Shown here one piece after another: positions 1-7,147 of a stretch of 7,826 nucleotides of DNA; positions within the stretch are counted from its first letter, which is position 1; the number at the start of each line of letters is the position of its first letter. Made by a program: the position numbers and the translations under genes. Under the pieces are notes generated by a model that did not search any database, was not told the origin of the DNA, and was given only the letters and a program-made list of their open reading frames with translations. The stretch spans positions 1-7,826 of the forward strand of contig CAZXIT010000040.1 in NCBI GenBank assembly GCA_964640775.1, given 5' to 3'. The stretch is from CAYMUN01 sp964640775 (GTDB lineage: Bacteria; Patescibacteriota; Saccharimonadia; Saccharimonadales; UBA4665).

Positions 1-936
1 GCCGACAACGACCTGCGCAGCAACCTGATTACCCTGCACGGCCTGCTGCGGCTGATGATGGGCGGCGCCCAAGTACAGATGACCGGTTCGGGCGCCAGCA
101 ATATGATGCCGGCGCTGGCCCCCAGCGAAGAAGCCGACCTAGATGCCGCTCTAATCGAGACTTACGCCAAAGCCGGCATCACCAACGACCCGCTGACCCA
201 CAATGGCCGGCCGCCGGCCATTGTCGATCTCTACGAGACACTGCTGCACATTGGAGGCACCGGCCCGCAGCTGGCCCAGCGGCTGCGCAAGTACACCACC
301 GGTACCTTTGCCGGCATTTTTTCACAGCAGAGCAATATCGACATCCAAAATCCGCTGGTGGTCTTCAACCTGCGCGACCTGGAAGACGAACTGCGGCCCG
401 TGGCCATGTATATCGTCCTGAATTTCATCTGGAATAAGACCAAAAGCGATCAAAAGCGCCGGGTATTAATCGTCGACGAGGCCTGGCAGCTGATGAAATA
501 CGAGGATTCAGCCAACTTCATGTTCTCCCTGGCTAAGCGGGCCCGAAAATACAACCTGGGAATCACCACCATCTCCCAGGACGTCGAGGACTTCATGGGC
601 TCGCGCATGGGCCGGGCCATCGTGGCCAACTCCAGTATGCAGTTCCTGCTCAAGCAGTCGCCCTCGGCCGTTGACGTACTGGCCGACGTCTTTAAGCTGA
701 CAAGCGAGGAGCGCAAGCGTCTCAGCCAGTTCCCGGTCGGCCAGGGACTGTTTTTTGCCGGCCAAAACCATGTCCATATCCAGGTAGTGGCCAGCCCCAC
801 TGAAACCAGCCTGATTACCACCAACCCCGATCAAGTCCAGCAGATCAACGCCAACGCCGCCGACCAGGCCGGCGAGCTGTCCGGACCCCAGGGCACAATC
901 GATCTCGGAAACCGCTTGTCTCCAGGCAGCGGCTAG
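1..936 (+). CDS. virB4: VirB4/TraC-family type IV secretion ATPase, C-terminal part (5' partial)
   Basis: This is the cytoplasmic AAA+-like ATPase that energises type IV secretion or conjugation machines. The frame is open from base 1, so the Met codon at 55 is internal and the true start, with the Walker A loop, lies upstream. Of 311 visible residues, the Walker B motif VLIVDEAW is at 155-162 (D159, E160), preceded by the typical stretch reading VVFNLRDLEDEL then a hydrophobic helix. It is followed by ARKYNLGITTISQD at 181-194, whose Q193 fits the conserved glutamine of VirB4/TraC/HerA ATPases. The C-terminal VVASPTETSLITTNP matches the family ending, after which comes a roughly 40-residue polar tail rich in Gln, Asn, Gly and Pro. 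The downstream genes look like extracytoplasmic parts of the same apparatus. Family membership is seen directly; the substrate (DNA, protein or pilus) cannot be told from this fragment. Confidence 0.93.
   Translation, partial: ADNDLRSNLITLHGLLRLMMGGAQVQMTGSGASNMMPALAPSEEADLDAALIETYAKAGITNDPLTHNGRPPAIVDLYETLLHIGGTGPQLAQRLRKYTTGTFAGIFSQQSNIDIQNPLVVFNLRDLEDELRPVAMYIVLNFIWNKTKSDQKRRVLIVDEAWQLMKYEDSANFMFSLAKRARKYNLGITTISQDVEDFMGSRMGRAIVANSSMQFLLKQSPSAVDVLADVFKLTSEERKRLSQFPVGQGLFFAGQNHVHIQVVASPTETSLITTNPDQVQQINANAADQAGELSGPQGTIDLGNRLSPGSG
200..224. repeat. 25-bp perfect inverted repeat inside virB4
   Basis: Two 12-base arms (ACAATGGCCGGC and its complement) flank a single central base. The repeat codes for part of the ATPase (HNGRPPAIVD), so it may simply reflect GC-rich codon choice, but the uninterrupted symmetry is long for coding DNA. 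In RNA it could fold into a stable GC-rich hairpin with a small loop. There is no T-run after it, so it is not an intrinsic terminator. Confidence 0.7.
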
Positions 937-945
937 GGATATACT
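916..945 (+). promoter_or_regulatory. Candidate sigma70-like promoter for the 1213-residue gene
   Basis: A -35-like TTGTCT (916-921) and a -10-like TATACT (940-945) are separated by 18 bp. They span the last codons of virB4 and the 43-bp intergenic gap. Transcription would start near 952, leaving a leader of about 28 nt before the ATG at 980. The gap is AT-rich compared with its surroundings and contains no hairpin terminator. Readthrough from virB4 therefore remains possible and this would be an internal operon promoter. Support is by consensus match only. Confidence 0.4.
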
Positions 946-979
946 GTAACCATAAAAAGTTTAGGGTAAAACTAACAGC

Positions 980-3900
980 ATGCCCACGAAGACCACTGAC
1001 AGCCCGCAAGCCGATCGTCAATCTCCAGAAGGGGCCGGTCAGCCAGCCCCTCAAGGCAAGGGGCCGCCGAGCGCTGAAGTTGCCGGCCACCAGGCCCGCG
1101 AGGAGGGCCGCCAGGCAGCCCTGGACGCCGAGCAGGGCAAAGGATTTTTTGCCCCCCAGGATAATCGCGCAACGCCGGAGAGCAGCCCTTCGGATTATAA
1201 AGACTCGCTGCGCGGCGCCGAGGAAGACGGCGGCCTGGATAAACCTGGCGGCGATGGTGACGGCGAGGGAGATGGCGGAAGCAGCAGCACCAAGGGCTAT
1301 GACCCCAGCAATATCAAGGGCCGCGAACAATTTGCCGACAAGGATTCGCGCTACAACGCCGGCGGCGACCAAGCCAGCAAAGACAAAGACTCAAAATATA
1401 ATCCCGACGGCGATAAAGACCGGCGTTTCGGCAAGGCTCGCGACAGCTTTGATAACTTCAAAGGCAAAGCTGGCGCCCTAGCCAAAAATAAGTGGCTGGC
1501 TGGCGGCGTAGCCTTTGGCGGCGGCGGCATGGTCATCCTGATTATCCTGCTAGTTCTGCTCGCCGGTTCGCTCAAAATACCCAACCTGGCCCAGCATATT
1601 GCCGAATACCAGATGGCTCGAGTGGTTCGGCAGTTCACCGAGACGACCAATAAAATAACTGATGAAAAGCTGGCGATTGACAGCGTCGACCAAGCCTCGG
1701 AGTCACGGATTAAAGCCAATTATGAACGGCTGCGCAAAAATACCTGGGGCCGCATGGACAAGTATCGCCCCGAGAGAGTCATCAAAAACATGAAGGGCAG
1801 CGAACAGCTAAAACTCAACTATGGCGACCCGAATAGTTTCGGACGGAAACGGCTGGAGAGCGTGACCATCAAGGGTACTAACCTGGAGGTAGCCAACAAG
1901 GGGTCCACCGCGCTGCGGTTTATACCCGGCATCAGCGACGCCATACAGTTTAAGAATAATATTACGTTTTCTAGGGACTTTAGCCCAATCCTGAGTGAAG
2001 CGATCAAGGATAATAAAGTCGGTCCTGTCATCCGAGGCCAAATCGCTCGCAAGATCCGTCAGGAATTAGGTATCAGCCTGGTCGCTTGGAGAATCGCCGA
2101 CTACGCCAACAAAAAGGAAGCAAAAGCCAAGCTCCAGGCCGAGCGCGATGCCTACAAAGCCATCGCCGAACCGGGACACGAACCCGCCCTTACAGCTACA
2201 ATCAACGACGCCACGGAAAAGGTTGACGAAGACACGAAAGCGATCGTCACAGATGACGCCCAGCTGGCGGAGGCTACCAACAAAGAGAACGGCGGCTTGT
2301 CTCCGAAGATAATAGCAGACATCGAAGACAAAACCACCCTGACCGGCTTCCAAAATACCGTGGCTTTCGCCAACTCCAGCTACGCCGCAGCTCTGGCAGC
2401 CTGCATAATCTACGACGGCTCACTGACCCAATCCGGCGGGACAATTGATGCCGCCTCGGCCTCACAGCAGCGAGCCTACTACTATACCGAGACAGCGGCT
2501 GACCAGCAGAAACGAGGTGAGACTAGCGGCGAGGCTGTCGGAGGGTTCAACGATAAGCTCGGTGATATTTCTCCTTCGACGCCGGAGATCCGGGCTGCTA
2601 CCGGACAGCAGGACAGTTCGACTTCTGTCAGCGCTGAAGCTTCTGCCGGAGGCGAATTATCGATAGCTGGCGCCTTATTTGGCGACAATATCGTCGGTAA
2701 CTTTATTGATACCGTGTTTAGGCCATTATGCCCGACATTTACCAATATCTACGTGGCATCATTCGGGGCTATCATCCTCGGTGTAGGCACCTTAATTCCC
2801 GGTTTTGGCGAGGGATTGACGGCGGCTAAGCTAGCCGTCAACGAAGCTGTCGACGTCGGCGTCAGCGGCCTGACCAAGCGTTTGCTGACTAATGTGCTGA
2901 CCAAGGCAGTCAACAAGCAGGCTACTAATCGTCTCAAAGCCAATACGCGCTTTATCGTTAAAGACACGGTAAAATCGGGAGCCAAGGTCGCAGCGCTGAC
3001 TATCCTCGCCAAGCTGGTCGTGATGTCCAAGTCCCACAGTATGAATAACGGCCTGGAGCAAGACCAAGCCTTTGCTGACGAGGCTGATGCTGGCGGCAAT
3101 CTGCATGGCAATACGCTTGAGCAACGGCAGTTTTATGGCAGGCCGCTGACCACGCCAGAATCTGCGGCAGACCAGAAAGCCAATAACCAATTCGTCGTTG
3201 ACAGCCACAAGCACGACTCTGCCTTTACCCGCTACTTCGCGGTTAGCAACCCCGACTCCTTGCTCAACCGCTTAGCCACGATAACCGCCAACACCTTTCA
3301 TGCTTCCATTTTCTCGTCGTTTATAAATATGGGCGGCCGGATACTATCGCCGGCTGGCGCTGTCAATAACCTGTTCGGCGCAGCGTTTATGCCGCATGCC
3401 TTAGCTGCCGCGAAGGTTACTCCGACAGACACCTTTTACGGCAATGTCCAGTGGGGCTACTCCCAGCATGAAATGGATATCCTGCGCACTGATTTCTCTT
3501 ACCGTCCGTTAGAAAACCAGAGTATCTTGGATCTGAGCGCAAAGGAAGACGACATCGATGCCAAATATGGCGAGTGTTTCGATGGCAGCAAAAGCATGGG
3601 CGATATGCTGTCAGAGAAAATGATTGTCCGAGATGAAGACGGCAACGTAGACCCAGACAAAGGCTTGTGCGCGCCAAATCACCTAAGCTCTGAAAACGAC
3701 GAATTTGGGAACCAGATGGTTTTCCGCTGGAGGGTGGCGAACAACTACGATAACGGACTTGATCAAGTGCTCGATGAGCAAGATGTTACCGACCCTGCTG
3801 CAGCTGGGGCGGGTGGTGCGGCTGGCGCCGGAGCAGCAGGCAGTCCTACAGCGACACCAGCTACCCCAGCAGCCACGAATACAGGCGGATTCCTAGTACT

Positions 3901-4621
3901 CTTTAATGATGCCGGCCGCTATGACCGGGCGCTGATCTCCGTCGATACGTCCAAAGGGACTACAGTTGGGGGCGTACCAAACACTGAGGCGAACTGTAAC
4001 GGCACTGTCATAAGTGCTCAAAATCCGAAGCAGATTGTTGTCCCTCTAAACTCTAACCGAGTGGAAGTTCCATGCAGTGCGTCATCTTTCTTTGTCAATT
4101 TCTTTAAGCCGGGACAAAGCTTGACTGATAGAGGACCTCAAAATAATAATGGCCGCGTCGCACCTAGCGTGAGTAATGGCTTTTGTACGTTCGTCCATCG
4201 CAGCGGCATCACACGTACGGTTGCAGTCTCCGGCGGCAGCTGCCCACAGATTGACGAAAACGCTGTCATTGAGCAGTTTGCAACAAAATTAACCGCCAAG
4301 TATACTCCTTCTCCAATAATCATCGGCCAAAGCTACACCTACCAGCACGAGCTAAGTTTGGCGAGCGGCGACCCAATGAGTCCCGTAGAATGTGCCGGCG
4401 ATATAGTTATTACACATATCCCGGATGGCGGAGTCGGCCCGCGCAATTATCCAATGCTCTTTAACCCCGAGACTAAGACATGCACCTTTTTCCAGCAGGT
4501 TACGGCTGATTATTCAGCAACCCTGGGACCAAAAAGAGAACAATTGAAGCTTGTATTTGCAGGCAACAGCTACCTTAAGCCTACTTCGGTAATCATTAAT
4601 CATGTACGTATAAGGCCATAG
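980..4621 (+). CDS. Large membrane-anchored T4SS-locus protein with disordered acidic head and Ig-like tail
   Basis: I do not recognise a named family for the whole 1213-residue protein. Residues 1-165 are polar, Gly/Asp/Lys-rich and probably disordered, with a decapeptide repeat at 121-130 and 136-145. A strong transmembrane segment spans about 173-196. A charged, partly coiled-coil region (about 205-450, most helical near 370-432) follows. Further hydrophobic segments lie near 461-478, 588-613, 665-682 and 766-810. An Ala/Gly/Pro/Thr linker (about 937-968) leads to a beta-rich tail. Residues about 1092-1213 fit a bacterial Ig-like repeat domain (pattern YTPSPIIIGQSYTY...VTADYSA...LVFAGNSYLKPTS). 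There are ten cysteines, eight of them after residue 860 and none in the head, which suggests disulfides outside the cell. Its place between VirB4 and a wall hydrolase is where Gram-positive conjugation operons carry a VirB6-like channel protein, but the few, scattered hydrophobic segments make that homology unproven. The ATG at 980 follows the candidate promoter; only a weak, distant AGGG (about 964-967) precedes it. Confidence 0.88.
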   Translation: MPTKTTDSPQADRQSPEGAGQPAPQGKGPPSAEVAGHQAREEGRQAALDAEQGKGFFAPQDNRATPESSPSDYKDSLRGAEEDGGLDKPGGDGDGEGDGGSSSTKGYDPSNIKGREQFADKDSRYNAGGDQASKDKDSKYNPDGDKDRRFGKARDSFDNFKGKAGALAKNKWLAGGVAFGGGGMVILIILLVLLAGSLKIPNLAQHIAEYQMARVVRQFTETTNKITDEKLAIDSVDQASESRIKANYERLRKNTWGRMDKYRPERVIKNMKGSEQLKLNYGDPNSFGRKRLESVTIKGTNLEVANKGSTALRFIPGISDAIQFKNNITFSRDFSPILSEAIKDNKVGPVIRGQIARKIRQELGISLVAWRIADYANKKEAKAKLQAERDAYKAIAEPGHEPALTATINDATEKVDEDTKAIVTDDAQLAEATNKENGGLSPKIIADIEDKTTLTGFQNTVAFANSSYAAALAACIIYDGSLTQSGGTIDAASASQQRAYYYTETAADQQKRGETSGEAVGGFNDKLGDISPSTPEIRAATGQQDSSTSVSAEASAGGELSIAGALFGDNIVGNFIDTVFRPLCPTFTNIYVASFGAIILGVGTLIPGFGEGLTAAKLAVNEAVDVGVSGLTKRLLTNVLTKAVNKQATNRLKANTRFIVKDTVKSGAKVAALTILAKLVVMSKSHSMNNGLEQDQAFADEADAGGNLHGNTLEQRQFYGRPLTTPESAADQKANNQFVVDSHKHDSAFTRYFAVSNPDSLLNRLATITANTFHASIFSSFINMGGRILSPAGAVNNLFGAAFMPHALAAAKVTPTDTFYGNVQWGYSQHEMDILRTDFSYRPLENQSILDLSAKEDDIDAKYGECFDGSKSMGDMLSEKMIVRDEDGNVDPDKGLCAPNHLSSENDEFGNQMVFRWRVANNYDNGLDQVLDEQDVTDPAAAGAGGAAGAGAAGSPTATPATPAATNTGGFLVLFNDAGRYDRALISVDTSKGTTVGGVPNTEANCNGTVISAQNPKQIVVPLNSNRVEVPCSASSFFVNFFKPGQSLTDRGPQNNNGRVAPSVSNGFCTFVHRSGITRTVAVSGGSCPQIDENAVIEQFATKLTAKYTPSPIIIGQSYTYQHELSLASGDPMSPVECAGDIVITHIPDGGVGPRNYPMLFNPETKTCTFFQQVTADYSATLGPKREQLKLVFAGNSYLKPTSVIINHVRIRP
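1340..1414 (+). repeat. Degenerate decapeptide-coding repeat in the acidic head
   Basis: KDSRYNAGGD (residues 121-130) and KDSKYNPDGD (136-145) are two copies of one charged unit, offset by 15 residues; STKGYDPSN at 102-110 may be a more diverged relative. The DNA copies differ at several positions, so this is a protein-level repeat and not a recent duplication. It lies just before the transmembrane segment, on the side expected to be cytoplasmic if the head stays inside. Confidence 0.6.
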
Positions 4622-4622
4622 G

Positions 4623-7133
4623 ATGTATATTATTAAAGTTATGCTTAATAAAAAGAGGCTCCTTTCTGGTGCAAAAAAACTCTTTGTGGTCCTCAGCACC
4701 ATTATCATAGTCTCTACACCGCAAGCAAGCGCCATGACACCTCAGGATTTTTCCTGCGTAACTGATGGCGGGACGTGTCATTATGATCCGACTGAGCAAT
4801 GCTCAAATACTGGTGGTGGAGCCGCTGCTAGCAGCGGCCCGGCTAGCAGCATTACGGGGGACCTAAAGTCCTTGGCACAGCAGATACTAGACAATCACTC
4901 CATAACTTTTGACTTTGGTCCATCGGGCCCGACCGGCACCCAGTTCAAGCGGCTGGCTAACGGCCAAAAAGCCCAGACCGATGACGGCCGGCAAGTCGAT
5001 GTCCAGCCGATTGTGCTGGTCACTATCCTGCATCTTGCGCAGGGCCATACGGTCAATGTGAGCGCCCTGACCGATGGCAGCTCGCACACTGCCCCCACCA
5101 ACCCTCATGGCTCAGGCAACGCCGTTGACATAAACATTTTTGACGGCAGCCACAATAATGGCTCTGACGCTGTCGCCAATAAAATAATTAATCTAGCTGC
5201 TGAGGTCCTGCCGAGCGGCTCACGATTTGGCATGGGCAATAACCCTTTTGGCAATAAGCAAATTGGCGGCAAAACCTTCAAGTCCTTTGCCGACCACCCT
5301 GACCACGTACATATTGACGTGCTGGGAGTCAGCCAAGCTGATAAAGATGCGGCTGTGCAAGCTGCCGGAGGAGGGGCGCCAGTGGCTAGCCCAACACCCG
5401 TCGGTGTCGCCACACCCGGCGGCGCGCAAGCACAAGGACCGGTATACATTCTCGGTGACTCCATAACTGTCCGAGCCCAGGACGCCTATCAGGCGGCCTT
5501 TCAGGAGAAAGGAGCCACTGTTTCAATTGACGGTTCATCCAGCCGCAGCCTCACGGCGCCGGGTTTGGACGGCAATAGATTAAGCGGTCTAGACGCCATC
5601 GACCACGACGCCGACACGATCAGACAGGCTTCAGCGATTGTTATTGCTCTGGGCACCAATGGCGGAACCACCTCAGTCAACATCAGACAAGCCATAAAAG
5701 CCATAAAAGCACTGAATGCTACTGCCCCAATATATTGGATTGATACTATTTCGGTTGGCCGATCCGACAACCTTAACGGCGATAGGCTTGGCCCGGCAAA
5801 CCGGGCAATCAACGGTCTCTCTCAAAGCCTGGGTTATCAGGTTATCTCCTGGTTTAAGGCAGTTGACTCTGATGGCGACCCGCTGCATCCGACACAGGCC
5901 GAAAGAGACCCTAATAGCTATATTGTTAACGGTGACGAACACGTACACCCTACTCCTGCAGGCTCTACGGCACTTGCCGAGCTGGTGGCCAATACCGTTG
6001 ATGTGAGCGCCGTCACGTCTGGCACAGGGACAACGAGCTGCTGCCCTGGGGGCGGGAGTACGGGCACACCAGGTACCGCATTGACCGGCGACGGTCCCGG
6101 CGAACAAGTGTTTAACTTTTTTGCAATTACCCATCATCTCTCCAATGATGCGGCGGCGGCGGCGACCGGCAATTTACAGCTGGAATCGGCCAACTGGTCA
6201 GCTATTGATGCTTGGGGTGGGGGTGGGGGCAATTACTATGGTATTGCTCAGTGGTCTCGAAATGATCGCTACGTGGACTTAGTCAATTTCTCGGGTGGCG
6301 CAGCAAATGCTGCTAAATTAAATTACCAGCTGGACTTTATTTGGCACGAACTCAGCAGCCCCGCCTATAAGGCTGTCTTGCAAAACCTGAAGAGCAGCAG
6401 CAGCCTGGAAGACAAAACGATATACTGGGGGCGGCATTACGAAGTGGCCATAACGAACGGGGCGCTACAAATGCAAGCGGGACGCATAGCTTACGCTGTC
6501 ATATGGGCTAGGAAAGCTGGTGGTGGTGGAGGCAGCACGCCCGCACCCGCCGCAACCACTGCCGATACCAGCTGCACAGCTGGGGCGGCCGCTGGCCCGC
6601 CAGGCGAATACAGGAATCCCTTCCATGACATGAGCAATGTGGGTCCGAGTAGAATTGATGAAGGAGCTGACTACTTTGCAACTACGGGTACGGTACCGGT
6701 CTATGCAATCGGCAACGGTGAAATTACTCTGGCAACCGCCAACAGTACGTTCTTTAGAAGCCCAACAAGCGGGCATGCTGACTGGATAACCTATCGCCTG
6801 AGTGATGGCCCGGCCGCTGGTAAGTACATCTATGTCTCTGAGTCTTGTACGATTGACCCTGACATTCTTTCGGGCACTGTCAAAACAGTCAGTAGTAACA
6901 CTAAGCTGTGCGACATGCTGCCTTCTAGTATAGAAATGGGCTGGGCTGATAGTCCCACCAATCAAGTCGCCGCCGCCTACGCTTCCTACCAAGGCCATCA
7001 TGGCTGGAAGACAGCTTACGGCGTCAACTTTGATGAGTTGATAGTAAGTCTTGGAGGGCCCCATGACCATCTCGGCAGCGGCGTCCCGAATCAAGTGACC
7101 GGCACTCTGCCGGATGGGTGGCCAACATGGTAG
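4623..7133 (+). CDS. Secreted four-module cell-wall enzyme: LAS/M15-like peptidase, SGNH esterase, phage-tail lysozyme, M23-like domain
   Basis: The 836-residue product begins with a signal peptide (basic MLNKKRLLSGAKK, hydrophobic core about 20-33, AxA site at 35-37). Module 1 (about 78-235) has the LAS metallopeptidase signature H162-x6-D169 (PHGSGNAVD) plus HVH at 228-230, fitting zinc-dependent cleavage of peptidoglycan peptides. Module 2 (about 272-456) is SGNH-like: GDS with Ser280, block III LGTN (N346), and EHVHPTPAG with H442 as likely base. It resembles the esterase domains fused to OatA-type acyltransferases. Module 3 (about 488-631) matches phage-tail lysozyme: GNLQLES with E521 as likely catalytic acid, YGIAQW, and LDFIWHEL. 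Module 4 (about 655-836) resembles M23 (RIDEGADY, VYAIGNGEI, IEMGWAD), but Asp679 replaces the usual metal-binding His. Linkers at about 249-271, 461-487 and 632-655 are rich in Gly, Pro, Ala and Thr. The gene starts 1 bp after the previous stop with no good Shine-Dalgarno; the ATG at 4641 is an equally good start and keeps the signal peptide. It probably fills the VirB1-like role of opening the wall for the apparatus. Confidence 0.9.
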   Translation: MYIIKVMLNKKRLLSGAKKLFVVLSTIIIVSTPQASAMTPQDFSCVTDGGTCHYDPTEQCSNTGGGAAASSGPASSITGDLKSLAQQILDNHSITFDFGPSGPTGTQFKRLANGQKAQTDDGRQVDVQPIVLVTILHLAQGHTVNVSALTDGSSHTAPTNPHGSGNAVDINIFDGSHNNGSDAVANKIINLAAEVLPSGSRFGMGNNPFGNKQIGGKTFKSFADHPDHVHIDVLGVSQADKDAAVQAAGGGAPVASPTPVGVATPGGAQAQGPVYILGDSITVRAQDAYQAAFQEKGATVSIDGSSSRSLTAPGLDGNRLSGLDAIDHDADTIRQASAIVIALGTNGGTTSVNIRQAIKAIKALNATAPIYWIDTISVGRSDNLNGDRLGPANRAINGLSQSLGYQVISWFKAVDSDGDPLHPTQAERDPNSYIVNGDEHVHPTPAGSTALAELVANTVDVSAVTSGTGTTSCCPGGGSTGTPGTALTGDGPGEQVFNFFAITHHLSNDAAAAATGNLQLESANWSAIDAWGGGGGNYYGIAQWSRNDRYVDLVNFSGGAANAAKLNYQLDFIWHELSSPAYKAVLQNLKSSSSLEDKTIYWGRHYEVAITNGALQMQAGRIAYAVIWARKAGGGGGSTPAPAATTADTSCTAGAAAGPPGEYRNPFHDMSNVGPSRIDEGADYFATTGTVPVYAIGNGEITLATANSTFFRSPTSGHADWITYRLSDGPAAGKYIYVSESCTIDPDILSGTVKTVSSNTKLCDMLPSSIEMGWADSPTNQVAAAYASYQGHHGWKTAYGVNFDELIVSLGGPHDHLGSGVPNQVTGTLPDGWPTW
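4821..4838. repeat. 18-bp perfect palindrome
   Basis: GCCGCTGCTAGCAGCGGC equals its own reverse complement. It codes for AAASSG in the low-complexity linker between the mature N-terminus and the LAS peptidase module. Alternating Ala and Ser codons can produce this by chance, so a binding-site role is only a possibility. Confidence 0.75.
6214..6229 (+). repeat. G-run (4+5+5 G, split by single T) in the lysozyme module
   Basis: The stretch GGGGTGGGGGTGGGGG codes for the glycines just before the conserved YGIAQW of the phage-tail lysozyme domain. Only three long G-tracts are present, one short of a classical intramolecular quadruplex. The homopolymeric G runs could be prone to replication slippage, which would frameshift the lysozyme and M23-like modules; here the frame is intact. 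Confidence 0.6.
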
Positions 7134-7134
7134 T

Positions 7135-7141
7135 AAAGGAG
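7135..7141 (+). promoter_or_regulatory. Strong Shine-Dalgarno for the PEGA-like gene
   Basis: AAAGGAG lies 6 bases upstream of the ATG at 7148. It decides the start over the nearby out-of-frame ATG at 7143, whose frame closes after about 35 codons. It is the only strong Shine-Dalgarno among the three gene starts in the window, and it begins 1 base after the TAG of the preceding gene. Confidence 0.85.
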
Positions 7142-7147
7142 AATGGG

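Noticed and set aside
937..979. Possible terminator after virB4
   Set aside because: The gap has no GC-rich stem followed by a T-run; the A-rich stretch cannot form a hairpin of note.
845..1372. 175-codon open frame on the minus strand
   Set aside because: It overlaps the end of virB4 and the repetitive head of the 1213-residue gene. Its Ala/Leu/Arg-rich translation is typical of the complement of GC-rich coding DNA, and it has no recognisable motif.
2749..3214. Two overlapping minus-strand open frames of 120 and 127 codons
   Set aside because: They are shadows of the large membrane-protein gene, in different frames over the same bases, with no motifs or supporting start signals.
980..4621. 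Naming the 1213-residue protein VirB6/TrbL
   Set aside because: The position fits, but the protein lacks a compact bundle of five or more clear transmembrane helices, so the name would rest on synteny alone.
5691..5708. 9-bp tandem repeat GCCATAAAA x2
   Set aside because: It codes for AIKAIK in a helix of the SGNH module; two short copies in coding DNA are unremarkable.
6465..7094. 209-codon open frame on the minus strand
   Set aside because: It lies wholly within the lysozyme/M23-like part of the wall enzyme, whose protein motifs are convincing. The antisense translation shows no family features.
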